DNA of 64,000 nt from the NCBI RefSeq assembly GCF_028502605.1, contig NC_079234.1, positions 3,782,001-3,846,000 of the forward strand. Direction: 5' to 3'. The translations under genes and the position numbers were made by a program. Origin of the DNA: Trichoderma breve (lineage: Eukaryota; Ascomycota; Sordariomycetes; Hypocreales; Hypocreaceae). Positions 20,828 to 32,722 of this stretch are shown here, piece by piece (positions within the stretch are counted from its first letter, which is position 1; every line of letters starts with the position of its first letter). A model generated the notes under the pieces. The model made no database searches and had not been told where the DNA came from. It was given only the letters and a program-made list of their open reading frames with translations.

Positions 20828-23293
20828 TTATGTGGTAATGGCAGCTCCTGCTGGCGCTGGTGTCGGGCTATCGTTGTTTTCGCGGTTTGTCGCATTTTCT
20901 AGAAATAGTGGCCGATATTTGGTAAGATATTTGCCGGCCATAGCCCTAGCATCTTCATCTGTTCCAATGGTTAGCTCTGCTTGCCCCCCGAATCGATAGA
21001 AGTGCTCTAAATGTGGGAAGAAAAGGGGGAAGAAAGAACATACAGTCTGTCCAAATATCCTGAACGGTATCCAGAGCAGCCTCTTTGATGGGAGGTCGCA
21101 TAATCACCAAATACAGCAAGCTCGTCAACGCCAGCTGCGTCACACTTGGATCTCGACACATGTGCTTCACGCGAGAAAGAATCGCCCGGTTTAGCTCGGG
21201 AATCTCGCTCAGAAACCGCGTCAGCACCTTGTCCTGTGGGCGCAGGTACGGTAGGAAGCCGTCAATGAGCTGTAGCGTGCACTTCTCGTAGTATAGCGGA
21301 TGGTCGCCCCCGGCCTTTTGTTGCACCTTGTCGTTGTACCACTCCTCGCACAGCCATGATACCGCGACGTCAATATGCGTTCGGAAATCTTCCATGATGT
21401 AGTTGTAAAGAATTTCCCTGATACCGTTGTTGAGGGATGACGGCCGGCTGGAGTCGTCTGCCTCGGCCTTGACTGATATCTCCTCAAGCCCTGCCGATGA
21501 CCGTGTTGCCAGACGTGCCAAAATGGTCATCCAGGAATCTCTGCTCTCGGAGCTCGCTGCAAGGCGATTGAATCCGGCCTTTTGCTTCTTCGTTGCTGGT
21601 TCGTCTAGAGACTTCATCATCTCTAGCACTCTCGTTACCGTGCCGTTGCCCGCGTTGAGGGCCATCTCTGGCGTCAACTGCTGCGGCTGGGGAAGGCTGA
21701 AGGATCTCAGCCCCAACGTGTCGTCTAGGCTTATTCTGGGTTCGGCCACGGCTGGTGCCGGGGCGTTATCCAGCTTGTTCAGGATCTGCTCCGTATCCTC
21801 TGCTTGATAAAAGTCCGGCTCATAGTCGTCCTCGTCCTCCTCGACACCCAAGGGCGCAGTGTTTGGGTTCAGCTCCGCCGGAGGACTATTGTTAAGCGTC
21901 TCCAGTCGGCCGCGAACACCATCTACAGCCTTTGCGAGGACCTGGGCATCCAACCTAGACAGGGTATTCACGGCAATTCTGGCTACGAGGCTGGGGGGAA
22001 CCTGAGAGACGTCGAAGAACTTGAGTCCATCGTTGCCAATAAGGGTAAAGACATCGGCCAGGCTATGGGGGCCGGGGCCCAAGGGGGGGATCTGGATCTG
22101 GGAAGCCTCGATCCGCGGGCGCTTGGCATCATATCCATCTTGTGGCTTGGGCTCCAGAGGTCTTTTCCGGCCAGCACTGTCGAAGAGCTCGGCTACCATA
22201 CGCATTGTGCCCTCCACATGCTGCTGTATCCTAGGCACGATTGGGTTGTGGGGGTCTCGCTTACTCAGGTGAATCAATAGCAGCCGTGCCGTCTTTTCCA
22301 TGGACTTGATCATCACCTTGGTTTTGGGAGTCAGTGGTGAGTTGGCGGCTTGTAGAGGGTTGAAGTTGAGCAATGCATTGAGGATCCGACTGGATGTAGC
22401 TGGGCGAGTCCGCACCATGATGGACAAGCAGTTCAAAGTCGCATCTACAAGAAGACCATCGCTAAGCTTGGTAAGTATGGGCTACGCCTCAAATGGTCAG
22501 AGTACCAGATTCGAGTTGGAACTTACTTGTTCCCCTGTAATATACTCAACATGCGGTCCAACAGCCCACTGGCCTCTGCCTCCAGAGTTCTAGGATCGAG
22601 CGTCTGGTGGTTGGGCGGGACTTTGTCCAGAGAGACATCCAGTCCACCGCCATACTAGAAGAACATTATGTGTTAAGGAGGTCTACTTTTTTTTTTGTCT
22701 GGAACAGCCATCATTTCTTACCCTGTGTTCAGCGCCCGAAGCAACGCTTTGCGCCAGCACCACTCGCTGGGCAAACTTGATGCAGCATATCCTCACCGTG
22801 GGAGGGACATTGTCCCACAGCTGCAAAATCTTCTGCTTGATACTCACCATCCTCTCCCACGTCACCGTGTCGTAGCTGTTGTTGATGCTGCGATGGTGGT
22901 AAAAGTCAGTTCAACGATACGTTTTCTTTACATGGGAAGAGAGAAAGCCACCGACATCCACCTCATGGCCAGCGGATAGATGCTCGCTGCCGTCTGTATC
23001 ACATTCCTCAGGACCTGTGCATCACCCTCCTGCTCAATCAGCGACTCCAGCGTCGTCAACACATATGGCTGCATCGTCTCCTTCTCGGAATTGGGCAGCG
23101 CCGGCGTGGCAAATGCCTCGGCCAGGAAATCGGTGACCCATCGCCGCAGCTCTATCGGCGCCGTGGGCCCAATGATGGGCAGGATGCCTCTGACCACGCT
23201 TGGATAGTACTTGACGTCGCCCAGGACCAGCTTGCGGGCATCGTTGAGCTGGCGGATCTGGTCTGGCACAGAGAGGGCCGACGAGGAGGCCAT
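20828..23293 (-). CDS. PTA1: Symplekin / Pta1, mRNA cleavage and polyadenylation factor subunit
   Basis: Five exons on the minus strand: 22956-23293, 22722-22887, 22527-22654, 21044-22461 and 20828-20958, giving 726 residues. The N-terminus (DQIRQLNDARKLVLGDVKYY, then VRGILPIIGPTAPIELRRWV) and the next exons (VRICCIKFAQRVVLAQ, then NCLSIMVRTRPATSSRILNA) match the helical-repeat N-terminal domain of symplekin/Pta1. A C-terminal half (EWYNDKVQQKAGG, FLPYLRPQDKVLTRFLSEIP) follows. Pta1 is a scaffold of the cleavage and polyadenylation factor in the nucleus and joins the Ssu72 phosphatase and the 3'-end processing module to RNA polymerase II. The first donor was placed at GTCGGT because it gives MRWIINNSYDTVTWERM; the nearer GTGGAT is an alternative. 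The gene is divergent from COA3 over a 748-bp spacer. Confidence 0.88.
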
Positions 23294-24041
23294 GATGACG
23301 TCGACGAGGCGGCAATGGCAGGCAGATAGATAGATATAGATGGTGTTATCTCTCAATGCGTGGGACGAGCGATAGGCACGAGCGAAGCGGACGACATCAG
23401 AGGAGGGGAACGTGCGGGAGAAGAATGCAAATGCAGATGCAGATGCAGCATTTGAGGTCGCGCGACAAACAGGCTAGGCTACTGGAATAGTATCAATGTC
23501 CTTCTTCTAGTCGATCGTCATGCCCTGCGCCAATCTCCCACACCAGCCACCACAAGTTTCTTGAAGCTCGTGACTCGGAGTCGCAGCAAGTCGCGCCTGT
23601 CGGAATGGCGCTGCCGAGGCCGTCGTTTGTCGATATCGAGATGCTTGGCGAGCCGTTTCTTTTGGTGAAGTCGCAAAGGCAATGCAGATGGCAGATTTGC
23701 TGGTTGCTTGGGGAAGCTCTGCCAAAAGGTTTTGGCGACGGGAACGTGACGCGGGTCCAAGGTGGCAGATCCCTGTCACAGTGTGGTCGGCAGTAACTCG
23801 TCAGAACTTTTTGGCCTAGGCCTAGAATCTGGGTGCTTTTTCGAGGTACCGGCTCGGGTGACTGGCTGCTAACAGCAGTGCCTGGGATGCACGGCAGCTG
23901 CTGTTTAGCCGGAGAAGCGCCGTCAAGGTCAGTTCTGCGCTCATCCCACTCTCCGGCGCATGATACGATGCATCTTGGTCTTGGACAAGAGCTTTGCTGC
24001 ATCTTGCTGCGGAAAACATGTATAGCTCTCCATATCGAGCA
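23294..24041. promoter_or_regulatory. Bidirectional promoter region, PTA1 / COA3
   Basis: A 748-bp spacer between divergent start codons. It contains a short ATGCAG-type hexamer repeat at 23424-23449 and a TTGGCCTAGGCCTAG palindrome near 23810. Open frames in it have no domains. Confidence 0.5.
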
Positions 24042-24398
24042 ATGGCGTATGTCTCCCATCTACAGATACTCTTCAGTTTGCGAAACCTAAGTAACAGAAA
24101 ATTGTTCTAGTTCCCATACCACCTACTACGATCGGAAATTGCGACAAGGCCCTGCTCTTGTTCGAGCGAGACGGCCGTATCTCTTCAAGAATGCTCTGAC
24201 CGGCCTTGGGCTCTTTGCGCTCGTTGGAGGAGTTTGTAAGCTCATGGCCTATCCATTCCCACATTTGCCCGACTGCAATGACTGACGTTGTCTTTTCTTC
24301 TCCTTACAGACTGGTATACCATCAGCGCCGTTGGACAAGACGACTTCGAGGATGTCAAGGTTCCGGATGCGCCTCGACAGGCGTCCAAGGCGAAATAA
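24042..24398 (+). CDS. COA3: Cytochrome c oxidase assembly factor 3 (COA3), mitochondrial
   Basis: Three exons: 24042-24046 (only five coding bases), 24111-24235 and 24310-24398, giving 72 residues. The tiny first exon ATGGC followed by GTATGT joins to TTCCCATACC and gives MASHTTYYDRKLRQGP. The rest shows RARRPYLFKNALTGLGLF, one membrane segment, and VYWYTISAVGQDDFEDVKVP, the typical COA3/CCDC56 pattern. The protein sits in the inner mitochondrial membrane and, with Cox14 and Mss51 in yeast, couples COX1 synthesis to its assembly. The length fits the family. No single open frame spans this gene, so frame-based calling would miss it. Confidence 0.9.
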
Positions 24399-25015
24399 AT
24401 ACATGTATACATATCCATGAAAGGAAATTATTTACGACCAACGAGATGGGGGCGCCTATGTGTTGCAAATTACAATCCGTCAGCTAAATTTGCTGTGTAC
24501 TATTACTTTTTAGAATCTGAAAATGGGTTTTGTTGATTCAAAGCCGCTTGCCTCTCCTACCGTATACATCACATGCCACAATCAGTTACAAACATTGGGC
24601 CGCAATTGTTCAAATGATATTCTGTTGCTTTGAATATGTGTAAATAATAATGCGAAGAAACAAGCCGCCATTTCTGTACAATGAAAGACTTCCCATCTGC
24701 CATGCAAAGACAATCCCGTTGCCGCCAGTATCAACCTCCCGAAACCTAGACATGATAAACGCCATCGAATCTTTATTACCAGTGTAACCATCCCTGAACC
24801 CTTCAGACCAAAAAAAACACGCATAGACAAGAGAAGAAGATGGAAAACAAAAGGCCGCATTTCCTTTTACAATGAGCCGACAACAAGCCCTGATCTTGGG
24901 TATCATTAATGTCCGAACGCAGAAATCCTCATATCACAGCCCAGCTACGCGGGCCCCTTTCCTGAACAATATGCAATTTTTTTCTTTCTTTTTCAAATGG
25001 AAGAGCAGGCGCCTC
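24399..25015. other. Convergent 3' region of COA3 and DEP1
   Basis: 617 bases, AT-rich, with no gene seen. It probably contains both 3' UTRs. Confidence 0.55.
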
Positions 25016-27163
25016 TTAAGCCGCAGCCGTTTTTGACCCGCGACCAAGTCCCGAGATGCCGCCTATTTGCTTCATTTGGTGAGATGCTGGGTTCAGGATA
25101 TTCCGCGTTATTTCGGGTGACTCCGATAGTCGTGCAGAGAGAACAGGCGATCGAACTGCTCCCGGGCCATCGAGAGCTACCTTGAGATCAGTCGAGGCGG
25201 AAAGCGCATTTTGCGGTGTCCGACCAGCAGGGACGGGGACAGCTGGCTCGGGGCGAGCTTCCGCCGAAGCTGAATGGTGCTGGTAGAATTTATGAGAGGA
25301 GTGATTCGGGTTTGCCCAAGGTGTGTTCTTGACAAACTGCTCTCCTGCTGGGTCAAGACGAGTCAGGTGTGGCGGTTGGTATTCCTCACGGATCTGACTT
25401 ATCGAGGGCTTGTGCCGCAGACGCCGGGTTCGCTGATGGCGGGTCAGCAAATGAGAAATAATTTTTAAGCAATGGCCAGCTGTAATAATAATTTCGGACT
25501 CACTTCCATGAGGGCCAGGTCAGCTTCCAGCTCTGATGCAGATGCTCCTTGCAGCTCCGGTCCGGCTGGGAAGCCTTCGTACTTGGCGAGGCCGGCGAGA
25601 GTCGACACCTCTGTGTTGTAGGCAATGGCGTTCCGGACGCGCTGCGAGGGATCCTTGGGGAACAACAGGCCATAGTCTGGCAAGCTGTGCGCACTCCGCC
25701 GAGCGCTCTGCACATCGTACCATTGCCTGTTGAGAGCCTCCAGAGCATGCTCTCGCTTCTCTCGGATGGCCTGAAAGTATTGGCCCCATATCTGAGCTTT
25801 CTGTGCTACTGCACGCCGCTCAAGGGCCTTGAGTCGGTATTCGTGCTCGGTATTGATAGCCTGCAGCTTCTGTTCGAGTCGGTCATCAAGGCACTGCTTC
25901 ATGTTGAGGTATTCAGGATGTGTGGGCTCTGGGGCATGAAGCGATTGCTCCTCTTCTTCGAGCCTCTGCAGCCTATCCTTGTAAAGCCTGCAAAAATTGT
26001 GAGTAGAGCGTCGCTGGGTCGAACAAGATGGGCGGCTTACCGGTCTCTAAAGATACCAAACATTTCCTCTATCTGAGTCCAGTCTCGATAGGCAGCTTGC
26101 TTCTTTTCCACTAGATTGTTTCCCCCTCAGATTAGCTTGTGCTTGATACACCTGACTGATTCTGGGGAAACTTACGTTCTTCGAGATTTCTCGCCGCAGC
26201 ATCAGTCTCTTCGTCAGCTTCGGGTTCTGCCTCGTCTTCCTCGGGGTGATCGGCCTCAGCCTCTTCTTCCATTGTGGGATCTTGCTGCTCGTCACGAACT
26301 TCAGCTCGAGCTTCGCTGTCGGCATCATCTGAGACGACCATCTTTCGCTTGGAGCCGGTGCGTTTGGTCTTCCTTGTCACCTCTGGAAGCTCGTCCTCTG
26401 CCGGTGTGTCTTGGGCCGTGGCAGACGCCTCATCGTCGTCCCCGGGGGACCCGCGTCCGCTTGCCGGGTTCGCAGCCGGCGTCGCGTCATCTTCAGTAGC
26501 TGCGGGAGGGCCGTCGCCATCTCCGTTGGCAGCTGAGATTGACCCGGTGCGTTTCCTCGCTGGCTGTTCTAGGTCTAATGGGTGTTCGATGGCGGCAGAT
26601 CGCTTCCGCTTTCTCTCTTGTGAAGAATCGCTCCGGGCACCTTCATCAGCCTTCAAAGCCGTCGTCAAGGGCTTTGTCGGCGATTCGTTCTCATCAATGT
26701 CGTCTTCGTCTTCGTCTTCATCGTCTTCCTCGTCGATGTGGCTGTCGTCGCCTGAGGCAGAGTCATCGCGGCCGTTGGCTAGCGCCCTGCGGAGCTTGCT
26801 CGGAGTGTGCTCAAAAGCCTCTCCGTCATTGAAGCGCCCAATTCCAACGTCATGATGTCTCTGTATTTGTGGAGTGTCGTAGAGTCTCAGGGTTTCAGCC
26901 TCGGTGTCGTTGGCCTCAGAGTTAACGTCAGACGCTGCGTCGGAAAGGGCGCTGTCAGAGTCTGATCCGCCGTGGTCGGTGGCACGGGCGTCTTCAGGAC
27001 CGACGCTCAGATTGTCTCTGTCCAGATGCATGTGCTCAATTTCCTCGTCGTTGGCATCTTTGTCGTCGACCTCGCTGAGAGGGCTGGAGATGTTGCTGTC
27101 CTCGAGATCGCCGCCCGTAGCCACGGGGGGGAAAGCAGCCGACGCCGAGGCCGTCGCTGCCAT
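25016..27163 (-). CDS. DEP1: DEP1 / Sds3-like subunit of the Rpd3L histone deacetylase complex
   Basis: Four exons on the minus strand: 26176-27163, 26041-26110, 25504-25987 and 25016-25432, giving 652 residues. Residues 1-325 are strongly acidic and disordered, with Asp/Glu runs and a KRKR patch. From about 328 (EKKQAAYRDWTQIEEMFGIF) through RDRLYKDRLQRLEEEEQSL and HPEYLNMKQCLDDRLEQKL lies the Sds3-like domain, a helical segment that binds the Sin3-Rpd3 core. The C-terminus is basic and Pro/Ser-rich. DEP1 acts in the nucleus in promoter-targeted histone deacetylation. The splice joins LEE-LEKKQ and RDR-LYKD were chosen because they restore the Sds3-like domain. It is divergent from NOP12 over 684 bp. 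Calling it DEP1 rather than another Sds3-like protein rests on the long acidic N-terminus. Confidence 0.8.
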
Positions 27164-27847
27164 TGTGGTGCCGGTAGCGCAGAGCGAGACTCTTGAGCAG
27201 ACTGCTGATGCGAATCGGCAGTCGAGACAAGGGCGGCTTCAGCTCTGTCGGTCGACAGTCGGGTCAGAGGACAGAGGACCGGGCGCGGACACCAGCACAA
27301 GGTCGGCTGCGAAGAAGAAGAGTTTGAGCGGGCGCTGGGGTGGGATCGGGGCCGGCGAGCGGGTGAAGGGCAAAACGACGTGATGTTGATCCGCGGGCCA
27401 AGCTGAAGCTCAGGCCGTGTCTGGACGGGCTTTTTGTCTCCGTGACGGGGTCGTGGCAGAGAGGCCGGAACGGGCTGGGAGGGGAGAGGAAGAAGACAAG
27501 GTGCCGCTTCGCGCATCTACGAAGTAGGTATCGGCTGTGACCTTACAGAGCGCTGCACCAGCCGCCTGCACAAGCCCCAACAGGCGAGCCAGGCCCTGGA
27601 GCACTGGAGCCAGAGCCCGGGCGGTGAATCCTGGCGTGGCAGAAACGCGGTCATCTGCGGGCCTTCGGGCCAGCGAGGCCAATGACGCATTGTTCCGCTG
27701 AAAGCCCGGCGGCGGGACCCAAAATTTTTAGAGCTTGCTCTGAACTTTTCTGTCGCTTCCAGTGGCTCCGTCGCAGTTTGGCGAAGCGAAGCGCCTGTCC
27801 AGAGTCTCTTTTTTGTCGAAGCCTCTCGCTGCAGAAACAGGTGCAAA
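27164..27847. promoter_or_regulatory. Bidirectional promoter region, DEP1 / NOP12
   Basis: 684 bp between divergent start codons, GC-rich, with no TATA box seen. Open frames on both strands are shadows of base composition. Confidence 0.5.
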
Positions 27848-29714
27848 ATGGCCAAATCGTGAGTTTTTCTGCAATTGAGGGTTCTGATTGATCTTGCTGA
27901 TTTTTTTCGTGCAGAAAAAATGCGCTGGCCGTGGCGTCCAAGGCCATTGACCCCACGCTCGATGCTCTGTTCGCATCCAGTGTAAGCATTCTTCCTTTTC
28001 GATTCGATCAGAGCAACAATTAACGTACTTGTTAGGCTGGCCCTGTAACTGTTCCCTCACAACCTCGAGTAGGAGCACCGCCAGTGAAGAAGAGCTCAAG
28101 CGCCGCCAAATCAAACGAAGAAGACGGCGACGACCAGGGCGACGATGAGGTGCTCTCTGAAATCAGCGAGGAGTTGGACTATGGCGACGATGACGAAGAA
28201 GAAGCAGGCGATGACAGTGCCGAGGATGAAGATGGCCAAGACGGCAATGATGGGGATGCCATGTCGGTGACAATGGAGGCGGCTGAGACAGAAGAGAAAA
28301 TCAACGGCCTCGAAGAAGCCAAGCCGAAGCGCGAGAGAAAACGTAAGAGAAAGCAGGACAACGACGACCTTGAAGGGAAATATCTGGCCAAGCTTGCAGA
28401 TGATGAGGCTGAACCATCTGGCAAGCGCCTGAAGGGAGGTGAAGAGGATGCCCAGGATGGCGCCAAAGAGGACGGTGAGGACGAGGTGCCCGTCCACGAG
28501 TCCCTCACGCAAGAAAGCAAGCAATCCGAGGTTGAGAAGGCTGCTCGGACTGTTTTCCTGGGCAATGTTGCCACAGAGGCCATTTCATCCAAGTCAGCCA
28601 AGAAAGAGCTGATGAAGCATCTCTCTTCAGTCCTCGACAAGGATGCCTCGCCGCCGCAAAAGGTAGAGTCTCTGCGCTTCCGGTCCGTGGCCTTTTCTAC
28701 CGGCTCAATGCCCAAACGAGCGGCCTACATTACCAAAGCCTTGATGGATGCCACCACCAAATCCACAAACGCATATGCAGTCTTTTCAACTCCCGCGGCA
28801 GCTCGGAAAGTCGTCGCAGAGCTCAACGGAACTGAAATCCTTGGCCGTCACATCCGGGTGGACAGTGTTGCACACCCAAGCCCAATGAATCATCGCAACT
28901 GCGTATTTGTTGGAAACCTGGGCTTTGTCGACGACGAGACTGTTTTGAACAGAAAAGCCGACGGCGAGACCGTTGAAAAGAAGCGAAACAAGGTGCCTTC
29001 CGACATCGAAGAAGGCCTCTGGCGCACTTTTGGTACCCAAGGCAAGGTTGAGAACGTTCGTGTTGTGCGTGACTCCAAGACCAGAGTGGGCAAGGGATTT
29101 GCATACGTGCAGTTTTATGTAAGTTGTCCCTCTCGCATGGTGACGAGATTCTCTCTCACTTTCATGTGGCTGCCTTAAATCCCAGTGTCTTTTTTTTCCT
29201 TTCTTTCTTTGTTGCTGACTTAGCTTTCCAGGACGCCAATGATGTAGAGGCAGCTCTTCTTCTCAACGGGAAAAAGTTTCCCCCCATGCTTCCCCGTTCA
29301 CTCCGTGTAACGAGGGCAAAGGATCCGCGCAAGACAGCTCAGGCTGTCGAACGGGCCAGGTCCAAGGCAGATGTGGCCGATGGCACTAGCCGCAGCACAA
29401 AGTACAAGCCCAAGGCAACTCCAGAGGAGCAGGCCGCCGCCGGACGAACCCGCAAATTGCTGGGTCGGTCTGCGGCTGCGAAACAGCGACGTCCCGGCAG
29501 GAGGTCGTTTGCATCGGCGGCAAAGGACGGTGAGGCGGCAGCAGACGGAATCAAGACTCCGGAGGCCATCATTTTCGAGGGCCGTAGAGCATCGTCCAAA
29601 GACGGGCTTCCCAAGGACCTCAAAATGGGCAAGAAAAATAAGAAGAAGGCGGGCAGGCCAATGAGACCGCAGAACCGCAGCGCTAAACGGGCTGCGGCAT
29701 GGAAGAAGAAGTGA
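27848..29714 (+). CDS. NOP12: Nucleolar protein 12 (Nop12), two-RRM ribosome biogenesis factor
   Basis: Four exons: 27848-27858 (11 nt), 27915-27981, 28036-29118 and 29232-29714, giving 547 residues. The protein starts [20 protein letters not shown]. An acidic stretch and a KRERKRKRK nuclear signal precede RRM1 (about 195-305, with [12 protein letters not shown] and [15 protein letters not shown]) and RRM2 (about 313-425, with [10 protein letters not shown] and [14 protein letters not shown]). RRM2 carries an insert rich in Lys. The tail is Lys/Arg-rich and ends in AWKKK. In yeast Nop12 is a nucleolar factor needed for 5.8S and 27S pre-rRNA processing in 60S assembly. The acceptor before DANDVEAAL restores RRM2. 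Length is somewhat above yeast Nop12. Confidence 0.9.
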
Positions 29715-31003
29715 AGAAGGGAAAAATTCACTCGAGGCGAGCAAGAAGAGAAATCGACAAGACAATGCAAATTGAGAAAAAAGAGGAAATAGACAATCCT
29801 GGGGGTGCCGCTCTACTCCAGGTTAAGCAACGTGGGTGATGAGCGAAGTGAGTTGAGTTGATTCCCTGCTTTGCTTTGCTGGCCCTGGGGCTTGTAAGAG
29901 GCAGCACTTTGGTATAAGGTCCGAAGTATAATACGGGCCTGTTTTCTGTGGAAAGGCGAGTTGGCTTACTCATCACATGAGAGGGCAGGCGGGCCGTCTT
30001 TTCTAAAAAGTGTACATATCAAAAGTCGTTTTTTTTTTTTTTTTCACTGCGTTTCCCCTCCTCTTTTTGGGAGCCCTCTTTTAATCACTGCCTGCTGCCT
30101 GTTAGAGGGTACCACGTATTTTTATGTAAGTCATGGATGTCATTACCGCCAACTGCAGGGAAGACAAACAGGAGGAAATCATTGGCGTTTGGTAGAGGTA
30201 AAAATACATACATCATGCTGTTACAGGGTACCTCACCGAGTGCAACATGTAAACGCTGTGAAGAGTAACATGTATTGCCTTGAATTATTTGCCAGGTAGG
30301 TGCTTGAGTCTGTAGCAGGATAAAGGCTGAATATCGCCTCAAAAATTACGGTAATATTAGCATCCAACCTGTAAGAGTTGCACATAATAGCCCTGTATCG
30401 CCACTTTGTCAAACCGATGCCACGTCATTAGAGGCGGACTCGAAACGAAGCCCTGCATCCAATGACAAAACCTCAGTTGTCAGCATACATGCATACCGAT
30501 CTGCTAAGGTATTATATGGAGGCAGCAGGCAGCCAAGTATAGCAACTCCAAATCCATAGACACACGCATTCAGTTTCTCTCCTCCATTTATCGATTTTCT
30601 CATAATACTAAGGTAAACTAAACTACTAAGTGTGTCCCTCCCTATATAGCCACTCCCAGGCCTTCCTCCTTTACAAAAAAATGGTGAATATCATTATGTA
30701 CAACGAAAGAGAACTTTGGTAGGATTAGAGGTATCTTTTTTTCTTCTCGCATGCTTGCTCCCAAACGTACATTTCCAGCAAAAAAGAAAAAGCAAAAGAC
30801 AAAAGAAACAGAAAGCAGAAGCAAAAGAGGGGAATGATGGGGGGCGGTCTCAATCTAATCAGACTCCAATACGACCAAATTTTTTCTTCTTCTCAAGCCA
30901 AAAACCTCCCATTAAAATAGCAAAAGCAATCTTTCCGTTCGTCCAATCATCGTGTTAAAGCGGTTCGTAGGCTTATTTTGTCCAGTTCGTCAATGAACCG
31001 CAT
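29715..31003. other. Convergent 3' region of NOP12 and alpha-tubulin
   Basis: 1.3 kb, AT-rich, with a T-run near 30030. No domain-bearing frame. Long 3' UTRs are likely. Confidence 0.5.
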
Positions 31004-32722
31004 CTAGTATTCCATGGCGGTATCATCACCGTCAAAGGAGTCGGCGGCAACCTCTTCGTAGTCCCTCTCCAGGGCAGCAAGGTCCTCTCGAGCTTCGGAA
31101 AACTCGCCCTCTTCCATGCCCTCACCGACATACCAGTGCACAAAAGCACGCTTGTTATGCATCAGATCGAAGTTGTAGTCCAGTCTTGACCAAGCCTCGG
31201 CGATGGCGGTGGTGTTGGAGAGCATAGAAACGGAACGTTTGACGGGAGCAAGGCCGCCCTCCGAAGCGGGAACACTCATGGGCTTCTGGTAGGTGATTCC
31301 GACCTTGAAGCCCGTAGGGCACCAGTCGACCATGTGGAAAGTGGACTTGGCCTTGATGGCGGCGACTGCAACGGTACAGTCTCGCGTCACCACGTCACCG
31401 CGGTACAGCAGAGCAACGGCCATGTATTTGCCATTCTGGGGGTTGCAGACGACCATCTGGTTGTTGGGCTCGAAACCTGGACAAACGTCAATATCTTGAA
31501 TACCTACGTTAAAAGGCAATGGGGATGACTTACACTGGAAGGTCAGCTCCTGAATCTTGAAGCTCTCATGAGAGCTCTTCTTTGCAGAAACAACAGGGGC
31601 GTAGCTAATCAAAGGGTAGTGGATACGTGGGAAAGGAACAAGGTTGGTCTGGAACTCGTTCAAGTCGACATTGAGAGCGCCGTCAAATCGCAGAGACGAA
31701 GTAATAGAGCTGACAACTTGAGCAATGAGACGATTGAGATGGTCAAACGAAGGGCGGGAGATGTCGAGGTTTCTCCGGCAAATGTCATAGACTGCCTCGT
31801 TGTCCACTAGAAAAGTGCAGTCGGAGTTCTCGATGGTGCTATGGGTGGACAGGACTGCGTTGTAAGGTTCCACGACGGAAGAGGATGTCTGAGGAGCAGG
31901 GTAGACAGCAAACTCAAGCTTTGTCTTCTTGCCATACTCGGCGGCAAGGCGCTCGAGCATCAGGGCACCAAAGCCGGATCCAGTGCCGCCTCCAAACGAG
32001 TGGAACATGAGGAATCCCTGGAGCGAGTGACAGTTGTCTGCAACATCGCATCGTCAGCCCTCCATGTTGAACAAGCCGCCTCATCAACACTCACCAGTAA
32101 CACGACGGATCCTATCCATGACAGTATCAATCATCTCCTTTCCGACAGTATAGTGACCACGGGCATAGTTGTTCGCCGCATCCTCCTTTCCGCTGATCAG
32201 CATCTCTGGGTGGAACAGCTGGCGATAGTCGCCCGTGCGAATCTCGTCGATGGGAGACGGATCCAAGTCGACAAAGAGAGATCGAGGCACATGCTTGCCG
32301 CCGGCGGTTTCGGTGAAGAAGGTATCGTAGGAGCCAGGATCATCGATATCCTTGGCGTTGGGATCTATGCGACCGTCATGGCCGAGGCCGTGCTCAAGAC
32401 AGTAGCTATGCGACGACAAAATTAGCTATCACGTTTCAGATGCGCTTATAAATCCTTGCGCAACGATGGAGGGGCTCACGAACAGCTCCCAAGCTGCGTT
32501 ACCGAGCTGAACACCGGCCTGGCCGACGTGAAGATGAATGATCTATATGTGTATCATGTTAGCGATGCTTGTTGCAGGGAAAATCGCATGGCGTGGTTGA
32601 GCGCAAGTGGACGCATCGTGAGCGCAAATCCACGAAAGTGGGATGATATCATAACTCGGCAGAAAAAAAAAGCAGAGAAAAAACACTCGTGCGCGCAACA
32701 ATAGACTGACCTCTCCCCTCAT
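31004..32722 (-). CDS. Alpha-tubulin
   Basis: Five exons on the minus strand: 32711-32722 (12 nt), 32484-32542, 32095-32405, 31534-32037 and 31004-31476, giving 452 residues. It starts [14 protein letters not shown], carries the GTP-binding [13 protein letters not shown], and ends DGDDTAMEY, the usual tyrosine C-terminus. It pairs with beta-tubulin to build microtubules. Ascomycetes often have two alpha-tubulin genes, so which paralogue this is cannot be settled here. The second donor was placed at GTTCGT so that the conserved WELYCLEHG results; the neighbouring GTGAGC donor would shift the frame. The first intron is the longest (168 bp). A highly expressed housekeeping gene is expected. Confidence 0.97.

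Noticed and set aside
28111..28524. 137-residue minus-strand frame opposite NOP12
   Set aside because: Reads hydrophobic only because it mirrors the acidic and Lys-rich codons of NOP12.
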